A DNA stretch of 60,646 bases from Chryseobacterium gleum. GTDB lineage: Bacteria; Bacteroidota; Bacteroidia; Flavobacteriales_D; Crocinitomicaceae. Under the pieces are notes generated by a model that saw only the letters and a program-made list of their open reading frames with translations, was not told where the DNA came from and did no database searches. Shown here in pieces: positions 27,143 through 36,160 of the stretch (position 1 is the stretch's first letter; every line of letters begins with the position of its first letter). Position numbers and translations under genes: made by a program. The stretch is taken from assembly GCA_945888595.1 (NCBI GenBank), contig CAMDAO010000004.1, positions 1-60,646 on the forward strand, given 5' to 3'.

Positions 27143-28717
27143 TCAATATTTATCTGCTATTTCTTTAGCTACTTTTGTCAAAGTATCCGTAATTTCATCT
27201 GTGTATTTTCCAGCTTTTAAAGCAACTAAGATATCTTTGTGTTTTGCTTCCAAGTAATTTAAAAATTCTGTTTCAAATTCTTTTACTTTAGCAACAGGAA
27301 TACGTTGGATCAATCCTTTTGTACCCACATAGATAATGGCAATTTGTTTTTCAACTGGATAAGGATTTCCTTCTCTTTGTTTCAAAATCTCAACATTACG
27401 AGCACCTTTATCCAATACTGATTTCGTAGCTGCATCTAAATCCGAACCAAACTTCGCGAAAGCTTCTAACTCACGGAATTGTGCTTGATCTAGTTTCAAT
27501 GTACCCGCCACCTTTTTCATTGATTTAATTTGAGCATTACCCCCAACACGTGATACAGAAATACCTACGTTAATAGCTGGACGAATACCAGAGTTAAATA
27601 AATCTGAATCTAAGAAAATCTGACCATCTGTAATAGAAATTACGTTGGTTGGAATATATGCCGCAACGTCACCTGCTTGCGTTTCAATAATAGGAAGAGC
27701 TGTTAAAGAACCACCCCCTTTTACTTTTCCTTGCAAAGAAGCAGGTAAGTCATTCATTTTTGCAGCGATTGAATCATTGTTAATAATTTTAGCTGAACGC
27801 TCTAATAAACGAGAGTGTAAGTAGAATACATCACCAGGATATGCCTCACGACCCGGAGGACGACGAAGTAATAAAGATACTTCACGGTAAGCAACTGCTT
27901 GTTTTGACAAATCATCATATACAATCAACGCTGGTTTACCCATATCTCTAAAATATTCACCAACAGCAGCACCGGTCATTGGAGAATAAAACTGCATTGC
28001 AGCCGGTTCAGAAGCATTTGCAGCGACAACAACTGTATACGCCATTGCACCTGCATCTTCTAATTTTTTCACGATTCCCGCAACCGTTGAACCTTTTTGT
28101 CCAATAGCCACATAAATACAGAAAACAGTTTCACCTCTATCGTAAAATTCTCTTTGATTAATAATTGTATCAATTGCAATAGTCGTTTTTCCTGTTTGAC
28201 GGTCACCAATGATTAACTCACGTTGTCCACGTCCTACTGGAATCATTGCATCAATTGACTTGATTCCTGTTTGAAGAGGCTCTGTTACTGGCTGACGGAA
28301 GATAACACCTGGCGCTTTACGCTCGATAGGCATTTCAAACAATTCACCCGTTATTGGACCTTTACCATCAATTGGGTTACCTAATGTATCAATAACACGT
28401 CCAACTAATCCATCACCTACTTTTACAGAAGCGATGCGACGTAAACGTTTTACAGTATCTCCTTCTTTTACTAAAGTAGATCGTCCTAGAAGAACGGCCC
28501 CAACATTATCTTCTTCAAGATTCAAAGCAATCGCTTGCAATCCTCCGTCGAATTCTATTAACTCACCGTATTGAACTCCTGTAAGTCCATAAATACGTGC
28601 AATACCATCTCCTATAGAAAGAACGGTACCTACTTCTTGAAGTTCTGTTTCAGATCTGAATCCTGATAACTGTTCTCTTAAAATTGCAGAAACTTCTGCT
28701 GGTTTTACATCTGCCAT
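27143..28717 (-). CDS. atpA: ATP synthase F1 alpha subunit
   Basis: The non-catalytic nucleotide-binding subunit of F1, 524 residues. The P-loop is GDRQTGKT (about 170-177), the family signature is [14 protein letters not shown] with the arginine finger, and [17 protein letters not shown] is conserved. Full length, with the N-terminal delta-binding region ([12 protein letters not shown]) intact. It follows atpH after 36 bases. The catalytic beta subunit gene (atpD) is not in the window, as is usual in Bacteroidota, where atpD-atpC form a separate locus. Confidence 0.98.
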   Translation of the reverse strand: MADVKPAEVSAILREQLSGFRSETELQEVGTVLSIGDGIARIYGLTGVQYGELIEFDGGLQAIALNLEEDNVGAVLLGRSTLVKEGDTVKRLRRIASVKVGDGLVGRVIDTLGNPIDGKGPITGELFEMPIERKAPGVIFRQPVTEPLQTGIKSIDAMIPVGRGQRELIIGDRQTGKTTIAIDTIINQREFYDRGETVFCIYVAIGQKGSTVAGIVKKLEDAGAMAYTVVVAANASEPAAMQFYSPMTGAAVGEYFRDMGKPALIVYDDLSKQAVAYREVSLLLRRPPGREAYPGDVFYLHSRLLERSAKIINNDSIAAKMNDLPASLQGKVKGGGSLTALPIIETQAGDVAAYIPTNVISITDGQIFLDSDLFNSGIRPAINVGISVSRVGGNAQIKSMKKVAGTLKLDQAQFRELEAFAKFGSDLDAATKSVLDKGARNVEILKQREGNPYPVEKQIAIIYVGTKGLIQRIPVAKVKEFETEFLNYLEAKHKDILVALKAGKYTDEITDTLTKVAKEIADKY

Positions 28718-28753
28718 GTTGTGTAGTTTTACTCTGATGTTGGCTGTGCCAAT

Positions 28754-29287
28754 TTATCTTGTTAAACGTTGTTTTAATTCATTGAATTGGCTTGCGACTG
28801 AAGCATCAATTTGTTTATCTCCCATTCGAACAATGAAACCACCAATTAGTGACTCATCGATCAATTCGGTAACTTCTAATTGTCCTGTTACATGGTTTTC
28901 AACTTTTTGTAAAATGATTTTCTTTGTTGAATCATCTAGTTTTACAGCTGATAAAATAGTCACAGGAATTATTCCTTTGTATTCTTTTACTTGCGTATCG
29001 AAAGATTCTGCTATCGAAGGAAGAAAACTTTCTCTCCCGTTTGAAGTAATCAACTTCACGAATGCCATGGAAACTTCTTCAAACTGACCAAAAAGCTCAT
29101 TGAAAATAGCAATTTTTTTATCTCCTTTAATTATCGGGCTATCCAATAATAATTGAAAATCGCGTGTTTCATTGCTTGTCTCCAAGAGAAAATTCATATC
29201 TCCAGATATTTGCTCAATTTTATTTTGCTCGATAGCCAATTCCAAGAGTGCTGTAGCGTATCGCGCGGCTACTTTCGATCCTTTCAT
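28754..29287 (-). CDS. atpH: ATP synthase F1 delta subunit
   Basis: A peripheral-stalk subunit of 177 residues linking F1 alpha to the b subunit. It begins KVAARYATALLELAIEQ, the typical N-terminal helix, and ends with the C-terminal domain signature LIGGFIVRMGDKQIDASVASQFNELKQRL. Start and length match the family. It is eight bases after atpF and upstream of atpA in the minus-strand cluster. Confidence 0.95.
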   Translation of the reverse strand: MKGSKVAARYATALLELAIEQNKIEQISGDMNFLLETSNETRDFQLLLDSPIIKGDKKIAIFNELFGQFEEVSMAFVKLITSNGRESFLPSIAESFDTQVKEYKGIIPVTILSAVKLDDSTKKIILQKVENHVTGQLEVTELIDESLIGGFIVRMGDKQIDASVASQFNELKQRLTR

Positions 29288-29295
29288 CCTCTTAA

Positions 29296-29790
29296 TTAAT
29301 TCAAGTTAAAATCAGCAGCAAGTCTCTCTGATAACGCTTTTTGCTTGTCAGCAGAAGATAATTCTCCTTTTACCACCTTTTCAGCGATTTCTATTGAAAG
29401 AATAGCAATTTGAGTTTTTATTTCCGCCAATGCAGCTGTTTTTTCATTATTAACTGCTTCACGAGCAGAATTGATGATTTTCTCAGCTTCCACTTTCGCT
29501 GTGTTTTTTGAATCATCTACCATTTTTGTAGCTATTTCTCTAGCATCTTTTACGATAGAATCTCTTTCTGCACGTGCTTCTTTCAATAAATCTTCATTCT
29601 GAGCTTGTAAAGCTTTCATTTCATTCATTGTCTTTTCAGCCAACTCTAATGAAGCTGTGATACTTTGTTCACGACTGTTTACAGCTGCTAATATTGGTTT
29701 CCAAACAAATTTTGTAAGAACAAACATTAGCAAAAGGAATACAAGTCCTGTCCAGAACATTAAACCCAAATCTGGTGTAATTAAATCCAT
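29296..29790 (-). CDS. atpF: ATP synthase F0 b subunit
   Basis: A peripheral-stalk subunit of 164 residues. One N-terminal membrane helix (about 8-26: LMFWTGLVFLLLMFVLTKFVW) is followed by KPILAAVNSREQSI and a long alanine/glutamate-rich coiled coil to the C-terminus. It is separated from atpE by a terminator-like hairpin. No new -7 promoter box is visible between the hairpin and the start codon, so expression should depend on read-through. Confidence 0.95.
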   Translation of the reverse strand: MDLITPDLGLMFWTGLVFLLLMFVLTKFVWKPILAAVNSREQSITASLELAEKTMNEMKALQAQNEDLLKEARAERDSIVKDAREIATKMVDDSKNTAKVEAEKIINSAREAVNNEKTAALAEIKTQIAILSIEIAEKVVKGELSSADKQKALSERLAADFNLN

Positions 29791-29820
29791 TTTTTATATA
29801 GTGTGTATATTAATATTCTT

Positions 29821-29861
29821 TTTAAAAAATTTTGCTACAACCAACCGTTGTAGCAAAATTT
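29821..29861 (-). terminator. Terminator-like hairpin between atpE and atpF
   Basis: A perfect 15-bp inverted repeat, AAATTTTGCTACAAC (29827-29841) with GTTGTAGCAAAATTT (29847-29861), has a 5-base loop. It begins six bases after the atpE stop codon. On the minus strand the stem ends in six consecutive T residues, the form of an intrinsic terminator. In this operonic position it probably terminates only part of transcription. Confidence 0.75.
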
Positions 29862-29867
29862 ATTTAA

Positions 29868-30080
29868 TTACTTAGCAGCACCAAGCATACCTACTACTAC
29901 TCCAAATAATGCAACACCTTCAATTAAGGCAGCAGCAATAATCATTGTAGAAGTGATTTTACCTGAAGCTTCTGGGTTACGAGCGATTGCGTCCATTGCT
30001 GAACCACCGATTCTACCAATTCCTAAACCTGCACCTAAAACTGCAAGTCCTGCTCCGATTGCGGATATTCCGTAAATCAT
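29868..30080 (-). CDS. atpE: ATP synthase F0 c subunit
   Basis: The proteolipid of the rotor ring, 70 residues. Two membrane helices are joined by the polar loop ARNPEASGK. The first helix has the glycine-rich packing motif (AGLGIGRIGG) and the second the ion-binding carboxylate E54 in ALIEGVAL. The residues around E54 do not show the Q/E-S/T pattern of sodium-binding rings, so proton coupling is expected. It lies between atpB and atpF, with a strong hairpin directly downstream. Confidence 0.97.
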   Translation of the reverse strand: MIYGISAIGAGLAVLGAGLGIGRIGGSAMDAIARNPEASGKITSTMIIAAALIEGVALFGVVVGMLGAAK

Positions 30081-30106
30081 AACTATATATATTAAAAAAT
30101 TACAAA

Positions 30107-31216
30107 TTAATGATGCGCTTCCTCAACTGCAGCACCTATAAACAATGCTGAAAGCATCGCAAATAAATACGCTTGTAAAAACGCAACTAACAACTCCAAC
30201 ACACAAATAAACAATGCCATTGGCACTGATAAGAATCCCCATGCTGCACTTTGATTCACAAAAATAATTGAAATTAATGCTAAAACAATAATGTGTCCTG
30301 CTGCCATATTAGCAAACAAACGTATCATCAAGGCAAAAGGCTTCGTGAATATCCCCACGATCTCAATAGGAATCATAATAATTAAAAGTACTTTAGGTAC
30401 ACCAGGTGTTGCAAAAATATGTCCCCAATAATTTTTGTTTCCTGAAATAACCGTAATTAACAAAGTCAACACTGCCAAAACCAATGTAACACTAATGTTA
30501 CCTGTTAGATTTGCTCCACCAGGTAAAATCGGCACTAATCCTAATAAGTTGTTAATGAAAATAAAGAAGAAAATAGTTAATAAATACGGAAGATATTTAG
30601 TGTGTTTTCCTCCATGGATATAAGGTTTTGCAACGTCATCTCTAACAAACACTACTAAAGGCTCGATAAATTTAGCTAGTCCTTTCGGCGCCACTGCTCC
30701 ATTTTTCTTGTAAAATTTAGCTGCCGTTAAAGTTAATATTAGAATGATAATCGCTCCGAAAAATAAAGAAAGTGTGTTTTTTGTAATCGACATATCAAGA
30801 ACTTTTGCCGTTAGCGGATGTTCCCTTTCAAATATTAATTCATCGTTAGCGTCTAATTTGTAAATTTTTTCATGGTATAATCCATATCCATTCTCAACAT
30901 CAGCTGAATAATGGAAAGGAAGTTCAACTCCCTCTTTTGTTTTTGCCATTTTTGTTTCACCATGGTACAAGTGAGAAGAAGAAAACATTTTTAGGCCTCC
31001 ATCTACTATAATTACAGGAAGATAAACACTAAAAGAACCTTTTCCATGGGTTGGTCCCCACATATGCCATTCATGTGCGTCAGAAATATGGTGGATTATA
31101 TCTAATTCACTTTTTTTGTGCTCTTCACTTGTGTTTCCGTTAGCAAAAGAAGTGTTTAAGGAGAAAACTACTGTGCAAATTAATACTATTGATTTTACTA
31201 TGTTTCTAAAAGCCAT
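30107..31216 (-). CDS. atpB: ATP synthase F0 a subunit with exported N-terminal extension
   Basis: The stator channel subunit, 369 residues, about 100 longer than in E. coli. It opens with a signal-peptide-like segment (residues 1-25, ending TSFAN) and a polar, histidine-rich extension (about 26-145) before the first standard helix. Such an extension is common in Bacteroidota AtpB. The essential arginine is R299 in ALMIRLFANMAAGH. LLGLVPILPGGANLTGN marks the second helix. A complete promoter lies just upstream (31257-31286), so atpB can be transcribed independently of the four genes before it. Confidence 0.96.
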   Translation of the reverse strand: MAFRNIVKSIVLICTVVFSLNTSFANGNTSEEHKKSELDIIHHISDAHEWHMWGPTHGKGSFSVYLPVIIVDGGLKMFSSSHLYHGETKMAKTKEGVELPFHYSADVENGYGLYHEKIYKLDANDELIFEREHPLTAKVLDMSITKNTLSLFFGAIIILILTLTAAKFYKKNGAVAPKGLAKFIEPLVVFVRDDVAKPYIHGGKHTKYLPYLLTIFFFIFINNLLGLVPILPGGANLTGNISVTLVLAVLTLLITVISGNKNYWGHIFATPGVPKVLLIIMIPIEIVGIFTKPFALMIRLFANMAAGHIIVLALISIIFVNQSAAWGFLSVPMALFICVLELLVAFLQAYLFAMLSALFIGAAVEEAHH

Positions 31217-31256
31217 TACCTACTTTTCTTAATGATATAACCACTTAATTTTGGCG

Positions 31257-31286
31257 CAAAGATAGTTAAACTTTCTTAAAGGACAA
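31257..31286 (-). promoter_or_regulatory. Complete promoter (TTG - 19 bp - TATCTTTG) for atpB
   Basis: On the minus strand TTG (31286-31284) and TATCTTTG (31264-31257) are spaced by 19 bases. The atpB ATG begins at 31216, about 40 bases downstream. It provides a separate start for the core ATP synthase genes. Confidence 0.68.
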
Positions 31287-31390
31287 AAAAATCACTTTTA
31301 TTTTAAAGAATAAATCGAATACCTGTTTATAGTATACAACAACCTTAGAATCCGTGGTAATTGATTGACTTTTTTATGGTTTTTGAATCC

Positions 31391-31768
31391 TTAGCTTTTT
31401 TTAATTTGCCGAACCAATAAAATTGCTTGAACGGACAACAGAGCTATAAATACACTTAATAAATGGTACCCAATCGCTTTAAAATTGGTCATTTTGATCA
31501 GTGATAAGGATAAAATCGTTACCATCATCGTAAGCAATTGAAGCGTGGTTAATAGAAGAAATCGATTGACAAAATGGTCGGATGCTTTATCTAGTCCGGG
31601 AGCAATAATAAAAGTACTCGCCAAAAAGAGTAAAAATAACAGGCCGTCCATCAAAAATAACTTTGTGAGTGGTAAATGAAATATCCCTGCGCTTAAAAGT
31701 GCTACGTGGCAAACAAAAATAAGTAAAGCAATTAGTAAGAATTTTTTTATATAGGCTTTACTTTTCAT
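31391..31768 (-). CDS. Small four-helix membrane protein in the atp cluster
   Basis: A 125-residue protein with four predicted membrane helices (about 8-28, 33-53, 68-88 and 95-115) and short charged ends (MKSKAYIKK, RQIKKS). It lies exactly where atpI/uncI sits in many atp operons, between the AtpZ-like gene and atpB, and overlaps the AtpZ-like gene by 11 bases. By position it may assist assembly of the c-ring, but I see no AtpI sequence signature. It belongs to an uncharacterised family conserved at this place in Bacteroidota. Confidence 0.75.
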   Translation of the reverse strand: MKSKAYIKKFLLIALLIFVCHVALLSAGIFHLPLTKLFLMDGLLFLLFLASTFIIAPGLDKASDHFVNRFLLLTTLQLLTMMVTILSLSLIKMTNFKAIGYHLLSVFIALLSVQAILLVRQIKKS

Positions 31769-31994
31769 CTTCTTTATTCGTATTTAAGACTTCTCGGATA
31801 ATTAAATACAGACCGGTAAAAACACCAAATAGCGAAAGAATAATAGTCCACCAAGGCGTTTCTGTGCGGTATTTATGGTCTATAAATGTCCCGAGCCATG
31901 TAAAAAATCCTATAATCGCTCCCATCTGAATAACTAAAGATGAAAACCGGGCATATTTTGAAAACTTGTTAGGATTATTCTGCTCTGCTGCCAT
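31758..31994 (-). CDS. AtpZ/AtpI family protein
   Basis: A 78-residue protein with two membrane helices: about 15-38, including MGAIIGFFTWLGTFIDHKY, and 48-66. The motif G-x-x-x-G-T-F-I-D-x-K is typical of the AtpZ/AtpI group, with the helix-end pattern PWWTIILSLFGVFTGLY. These proteins are thought to help ATP synthase assembly or magnesium supply. It is four bases after the bactofilin gene and overlaps the next small membrane protein gene, so all three are co-transcribed. Confidence 0.85.
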   Translation of the reverse strand: MAAEQNNPNKFSKYARFSSLVIQMGAIIGFFTWLGTFIDHKYRTETPWWTIILSLFGVFTGLYLIIREVLNTNKEDEK

Positions 31995-31998
31995 TTTA

Positions 31999-32418
31999 TT
32001 AATAGTTGTCTTTGTCTGAATTTTCTTCGGAAACTACGAGATGAGCTTGTTCTCTGATAGCTTCATGTCCATTCATGTGACAAGACCCTATGAAAATGGC
32101 TCCTTCTTCAACGTGCAATTTAGAAGTTAATATGTCTCCTATTATTTTTGACTTTTCACGCAGGATAAGAAGTCCTTCTGTTTCCAAAGAACCATTTACG
32201 TTCCCTTCAATATCAGCTTCAAGACAACTAATATTTCCAAAAACAACCCCTGATTCTCCGATAACAACTTTAGATCTAGAAAATACATTCCCAACAATTT
32301 CTCCGTCAATTCTCAGATTAGAGTCGGTAATAATATCTCCTACTATTTTTGTCCCTTCTACAAGTCTATTCAAACGATCAGGACTTTCAAATTGTGTTTT
32401 TTCTTTTCTTCTTAACAT
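31999..32418 (-). CDS. Bactofilin (polymer-forming cytoskeletal protein)
   Basis: A 139-residue bactofilin. The central domain (about 17-115) is a right-handed beta-helix made of short repeats with regular hydrophobic and glycine positions (TKIVGDIITDSNLRIDGEIVGNV, GNISCLEADIEGNVNGSLE, KSKIIGDILTSKLHVEEGAIFIG). Flanking polar ends (MLRRKEKTQFE, VSEENSDKDNY) are unstructured. Bactofilins polymerise without nucleotides at the membrane and scaffold envelope processes. It lies three bases after the PorW/SprE-like gene, suggesting a link to envelope or secretion organisation. Confidence 0.92.
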   Translation of the reverse strand: MLRRKEKTQFESPDRLNRLVEGTKIVGDIITDSNLRIDGEIVGNVFSRSKVVIGESGVVFGNISCLEADIEGNVNGSLETEGLLILREKSKIIGDILTSKLHVEEGAIFIGSCHMNGHEAIREQAHLVVSEENSDKDNY

Positions 32419-32421
32419 ATC

Positions 32422-35076
32422 TTAATAATATTCTAGGATGAAGTCTTCGTACTCTTTTAGCTTTTGTGTCTCGAATAATATTCTTAAATTTTCTTTCGTA
32501 ATAGGCACAATTTTAGCCTTTTGCAAATCTAATAAATATTTTCGTGTATTTTTAAAAACTCGAATATATTCCAATGATTTTAAATCCGTTTCAAAATCCT
32601 CTACAATAATAATACTTTGATCACTTCCATAAATTTTTGAATTGATCTTTAATTTATCTCGACTAAAAAATTCACGATTAAAATCAGATACTTTTGATTT
32701 TTCTGCATTTGAAGTTTGATCTTTGTTCAGAAAAATCATTACCCAATGTGGTAATTTTTCGTCATACGTATATATCGACTTGGAAGTAAAATCAATTGGT
32801 TCGTTTTTGGAAACTCCTGTTTTTAAAATCAATAATAATTCATCAGCTCTAATTTGTTCTGGCGTTTTTGGGTATTCACTCACTACTTGCTGAAGTAACG
32901 GTATTAATTCATCTTTATTATCAGACGTTTGCCCTAGACTCATTGCTTTCAATAGTATATATTTAGACCGAAAAGGATTGTCTTTTTCATCCGCAATTAC
33001 GGCATTTGCTTTGAAAATAACGGGGGCATAAATTCCTCTATTGTAGCGATCCAAAATATCCACATACTCTTTTTCTGCTAGTGCATCTCGTTCTTTTTTC
33101 TTAATGAAGTATTCTGGATCACGCAAATAATTAGCATAATCTGAATTTGGATACATGTTCAAAATATAGTCTTTTTGCATCAAAGCTTTGGCTGGCTCCA
33201 CTTCATTATACATTTTATATAATTGGTAGGCTGACAATAAATTAAATTCACTTTCAATTTTTCTATCTAAAACAGAATTAAATTGTTTTGTTGCCATAGC
33301 AGTTTCCAGTAATTGATCTTTGTAGATAATTCCTGCCCCATACAAGGCCGAAAGTAACCTTTGATTTGAAGCTACAAGTGCTGAATCAGTTAAAGGAACT
33401 CGTTTCATCAATAGTGCAACCGTAAGTGTGTCAACTTCTGTTTTTACCGTGGCTGTGTCTTTTTTAGAAATAGAATCCCCTTTTGATTCATCAAAATTGG
33501 CAAACACCGTTTTTTCACTTCTTCTCCAATTATCTTCATTGACACGGACACCCCATAATTTACGAAATTCATCGTATCCTTCTGAGCGCGTTTTTACATT
33601 ATTCCAATACCATTTTCCGCCATTTACATCATTGTTTTGAGCGATCAAAGCTTGATTTTTTTGGAGTTCTCTTAGCCGTTCAGCCTCCATTTTTTTTCGG
33701 TGCTCTTCGTCTTTTTTTATTTTTTTAATCACATTTTTCACAAAGTCTTCTCGATCATTTTCTGCTAATTTCGCGATTTTTTGAACACTGTCTTCAAATT
33801 GAGCTGATTCCACCGCTTTCACTAAATCTGCTAGCTTAATAGCTTTTGCTCGAACTCCGGCAGCATTTGGGTATTGATCGTTGATTACTGTGGAGCAAGA
33901 ATCATAATACTTTTGGGCAACGACATAATTTCTTTCACGAAAGCTCATATTTCCTAAGGTTTCATATGCCAGCCCTTTCTGTCTCGTATTGGTGGTTGAA
34001 TAAAAAGCAGATTGTGTTAAATATTCTTTCGCCTTTTGAATATTTCCTTTTTGAATTTCCATATCCGCTAAAGCGAAATAAATTTGATCTTTAAATTCAG
34101 AATTTTTTGCATCGCGAAGCATCTTTTTCAAATCCTTTTCAAGCTTAATATCTCCGCCCATAAACGCTCTTTTAATTCGAGCAGTGAAATTCATTTCATA
34201 GGGAGATTGGTATTTTAAAACCGCAGAATAGTGTCTTTTTGCTTCTTCTCGCTTATTCGTGGCTTCATATAACTGACCTAAAATAAAGTGAATTCTAGAT
34301 TTGTCATTTTGCTTTTTGGCATATAATAAAGACTCTTCCAAATATTTTATCGCATCTTCTTTATTATTTTTCTTAAGGGCTAAATTTGCTTTTGTCTTTT
34401 CCAAATCAAATTTTATCTTTTTGGGAAACTTAGCAATTCTCTCTTTTTTAGCTATTTTCTCTTTCTTTTTAAATAATCCTGGCTTTTCTAAATTTCTTTT
34501 GTCCTCTGCGGCAATTGCATCGTCTAGATTGGTTACATTAAACAAAGCCTCTGTATAATTTCCGGTCTCTATGTTTGTTTTAGCCATCCACAATTCAGCA
34601 ATGTATAAAGTTGGGTCATTTGAATAAAATTTCTTTACGTACGAAAAGTTTTTCATCGCCCCTTCATAATCTCTGCGGTAAAAATCAGCAATTCCTACTG
34701 TCGTCCAATTTTCATCGATCCACTGATTGTATTCTGCCTTTTTCTTTGAAGGTCTATCATTACTAGGCATACTGTGATTTTGAATCACTTTTGTACATTT
34801 CGAAATTGCGGTATCAATGGAAGAATACAAGGAAATCACTTCAGTTTCGTTTGGGAGCGGGTCAATTGGTAGGATTTCGTAATAATTCTCTTTTAAACCG
34901 GATTTATAATTTAATAAGGAAAGTCGAATAAGTTCTGTGGCATTAAAATAGCCATTATAATGAGCCGTAACTCCATGATATGAGCGATTGATAAGTTTAT
35001 TTTTTTCAGTTGAACAAGAAAGTACACTAAAAATAATTACTAGCAATAAAAAAATATATCGAAAAACTTTATTCAT
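32422..35076 (-). CDS. PorW/SprE-like TPR lipoprotein (type IX secretion)
   Basis: An outer-membrane-type lipoprotein of 884 residues. The signal peptide ends at a lipobox (FSVLSC, acylated cysteine about 21), followed by STEKNKLINRSYHGVTAHYNGYFNA, the conserved start of the SprE/PorW family. Many TPR repeats run through about 110-420 (for example GIADFYRRDYEGAMKNFSYV, GQLYEATNKREEAKRHYSAVL) and again at about 590-760. A lysine/glutamate-rich linker lies between. In Flavobacterium and Porphyromonas this protein is needed for type IX secretion and gliding. The ATG at 35076 is preferred over a TTG at 35088. Bactofilin and atp genes follow. Confidence 0.82.
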   Translation of the reverse strand: MNKVFRYIFLLLVIIFSVLSCSTEKNKLINRSYHGVTAHYNGYFNATELIRLSLLNYKSGLKENYYEILPIDPLPNETEVISLYSSIDTAISKCTKVIQNHSMPSNDRPSKKKAEYNQWIDENWTTVGIADFYRRDYEGAMKNFSYVKKFYSNDPTLYIAELWMAKTNIETGNYTEALFNVTNLDDAIAAEDKRNLEKPGLFKKKEKIAKKERIAKFPKKIKFDLEKTKANLALKKNNKEDAIKYLEESLLYAKKQNDKSRIHFILGQLYEATNKREEAKRHYSAVLKYQSPYEMNFTARIKRAFMGGDIKLEKDLKKMLRDAKNSEFKDQIYFALADMEIQKGNIQKAKEYLTQSAFYSTTNTRQKGLAYETLGNMSFRERNYVVAQKYYDSCSTVINDQYPNAAGVRAKAIKLADLVKAVESAQFEDSVQKIAKLAENDREDFVKNVIKKIKKDEEHRKKMEAERLRELQKNQALIAQNNDVNGGKWYWNNVKTRSEGYDEFRKLWGVRVNEDNWRRSEKTVFANFDESKGDSISKKDTATVKTEVDTLTVALLMKRVPLTDSALVASNQRLLSALYGAGIIYKDQLLETAMATKQFNSVLDRKIESEFNLLSAYQLYKMYNEVEPAKALMQKDYILNMYPNSDYANYLRDPEYFIKKKERDALAEKEYVDILDRYNRGIYAPVIFKANAVIADEKDNPFRSKYILLKAMSLGQTSDNKDELIPLLQQVVSEYPKTPEQIRADELLLILKTGVSKNEPIDFTSKSIYTYDEKLPHWVMIFLNKDQTSNAEKSKVSDFNREFFSRDKLKINSKIYGSDQSIIIVEDFETDLKSLEYIRVFKNTRKYLLDLQKAKIVPITKENLRILFETQKLKEYEDFILEYY

Positions 35077-35129
35077 TTTTAACTCCAACGCACGAATTAT
35101 ATTAATCCCGGAATATAACTCCGAAATAA

Positions 35130-35159
35130 CAAATTTATTTTAAATCTTTGATAAAACAG
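35130..35159 (-). promoter_or_regulatory. Promoter (CTG - 19 bp - TAAATTTG) for the PorW/SprE-like gene
   Basis: TAAATTTG (35137-35130 on the minus strand) matches the -7 box. CCTG at 35160-35157, with a 19-base spacer, is a near match to the -33 TTG. The start codon is about 54 bases downstream. It could drive the lipoprotein, bactofilin, AtpZ-like and small membrane protein genes. Confidence 0.5.
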
Positions 35160-35212
35160 GTTTTAATACCAGAAAAAAGACTTTTTAGGAAGAGATACAC
35201 TATTCGAAAACC

Positions 35213-35243
35213 AAAAAAGACCTTTCAACTGAACGGCCTTTTT
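35213..35243 (-). terminator. Intrinsic terminator after yebC
   Basis: On the minus strand AAAAAGGCC pairs with GGTCTTTTT (9 bp including one G-U) over a 12-base loop and continues into T residues. It begins 13 bases after the yebC stop codon. Confidence 0.75.
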
Positions 35244-35256
35244 AGTAATTTCTATT

Positions 35257-35967
35257 TTAAGCAATATTGGTGAAGACTTGCTGAATGTCATCATCATCCT
35301 CAATCTTATCTAACATTTTTTCAATATCGACGAGCTGCTCATCTGTAAATTCAACTGGCGATGTTGGAATTCTCTGCAAATTTGATTTTAATATTTCAAT
35401 ATTTAAAGCCTCAATTGCACTTGCTAAGGTCCCAAAAGAAGTATAATCGCCGTAGACGAAAATTTTATCTTCAACTAGTTCAATTTCTTCGCAACCTGCC
35501 TCTATTAATTCTAATTCTAACTCCTCAACATCAATGGCCTCCGTTTTTGCAATTTCAAAAACACATTTTCTGTCAAACATAAATTCCAAAGAACCATTTG
35601 GAACCACTCCTCCACCTGACTTATTAAAATACATTTTAACGTTAGCAACGGTTCTAGTCGTATTATCTGAAGCACATTCAACAAATACTAAAACACCATG
35701 AGGACCTTTTCCTTCATAATTTATTTCTGAAAAAGATGCTAAATCTTTTTGAGTTGCCCGCTTTATTGCTGCTTCAATATTATCCTTCGGCATATTCTCA
35801 GATTTCGCATTCTGAATAGCAGTTCTTAACTTTCCATTCATCGTCGGATCTCCTCCTCCTTCTTTCGCTGCCATTGTAATAGCTTTTCCTAATTTAGGAA
35901 ACACTTTGGACATCTTATCCCATCTTTTTTCTTTTGCCGCACGGCGATATTCGAACGCTCTTCCCAT
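35257..35967 (-). CDS. YebC/PmpR family protein
   Basis: A cytoplasmic protein of 236 residues in three domains. The N-terminal signature [22 protein letters not shown] and [35 protein letters not shown] mark the first domain. [28 protein letters not shown] marks the alpha/beta domain. YebC proteins were described as DNA-binding regulators; members of the family have more recently been linked to relief of ribosome stalling at proline runs. Full length. It is monocistronic, with its own -7 box and terminator. Confidence 0.93.
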   Translation of the reverse strand: MGRAFEYRRAAKEKRWDKMSKVFPKLGKAITMAAKEGGGDPTMNGKLRTAIQNAKSENMPKDNIEAAIKRATQKDLASFSEINYEGKGPHGVLVFVECASDNTTRTVANVKMYFNKSGGGVVPNGSLEFMFDRKCVFEIAKTEAIDVEELELELIEAGCEEIELVEDKIFVYGDYTSFGTLASAIEALNIEILKSNLQRIPTSPVEFTDEQLVDIEKMLDKIEDDDDIQQVFTNIA

Positions 35968-35988
35968 AGAACTTTTTATTTATCCGCG

Positions 35989-35996
35989 CAAAAGTA
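35989..35996 (-). promoter_or_regulatory. -7 box (TACTTTTG) for yebC
   Basis: CAAAAGTA on the plus strand is TACTTTTG on the minus strand, 21 bases before the yebC ATG. The -33 element is not clear. Confidence 0.48.
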
Positions 35997-36128
35997 AACA
36001 TTTTGTGATACCTAACGCATGTCAAACATTAAACTTCCTCAGTTTCTAAACAAAAAAGGTATCGTTTGTTAAAAAAATAATAAAAATCATGTTTTCTGTT
36101 AAATCATGGCAGAATAAAATAAGATTGT

Positions 36129-36136
36129 TACCTTTG
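36129..36136 (+). promoter_or_regulatory. -7 box (TACCTTTG) for the saccharopine-dehydrogenase-like gene
   Basis: TACCTTTG lies 24 bases before the ATG at 36161. It falls inside the longer open frame that begins at 36089 and so supports the downstream start. Confidence 0.48.
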
Positions 36137-36160
36137 AAATCTATTATAAAGAACACATAC

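Noticed and set aside
28716-29087. Plus-strand frame opposite atpH
   Set aside because: It overlaps a well-supported subunit gene and has a composition typical of a reverse-frame shadow.
29868-30080. Sodium-specific c subunit
   Set aside because: The residues around E54 (LIEGVAL) lack the polar ligands of sodium-binding rings.
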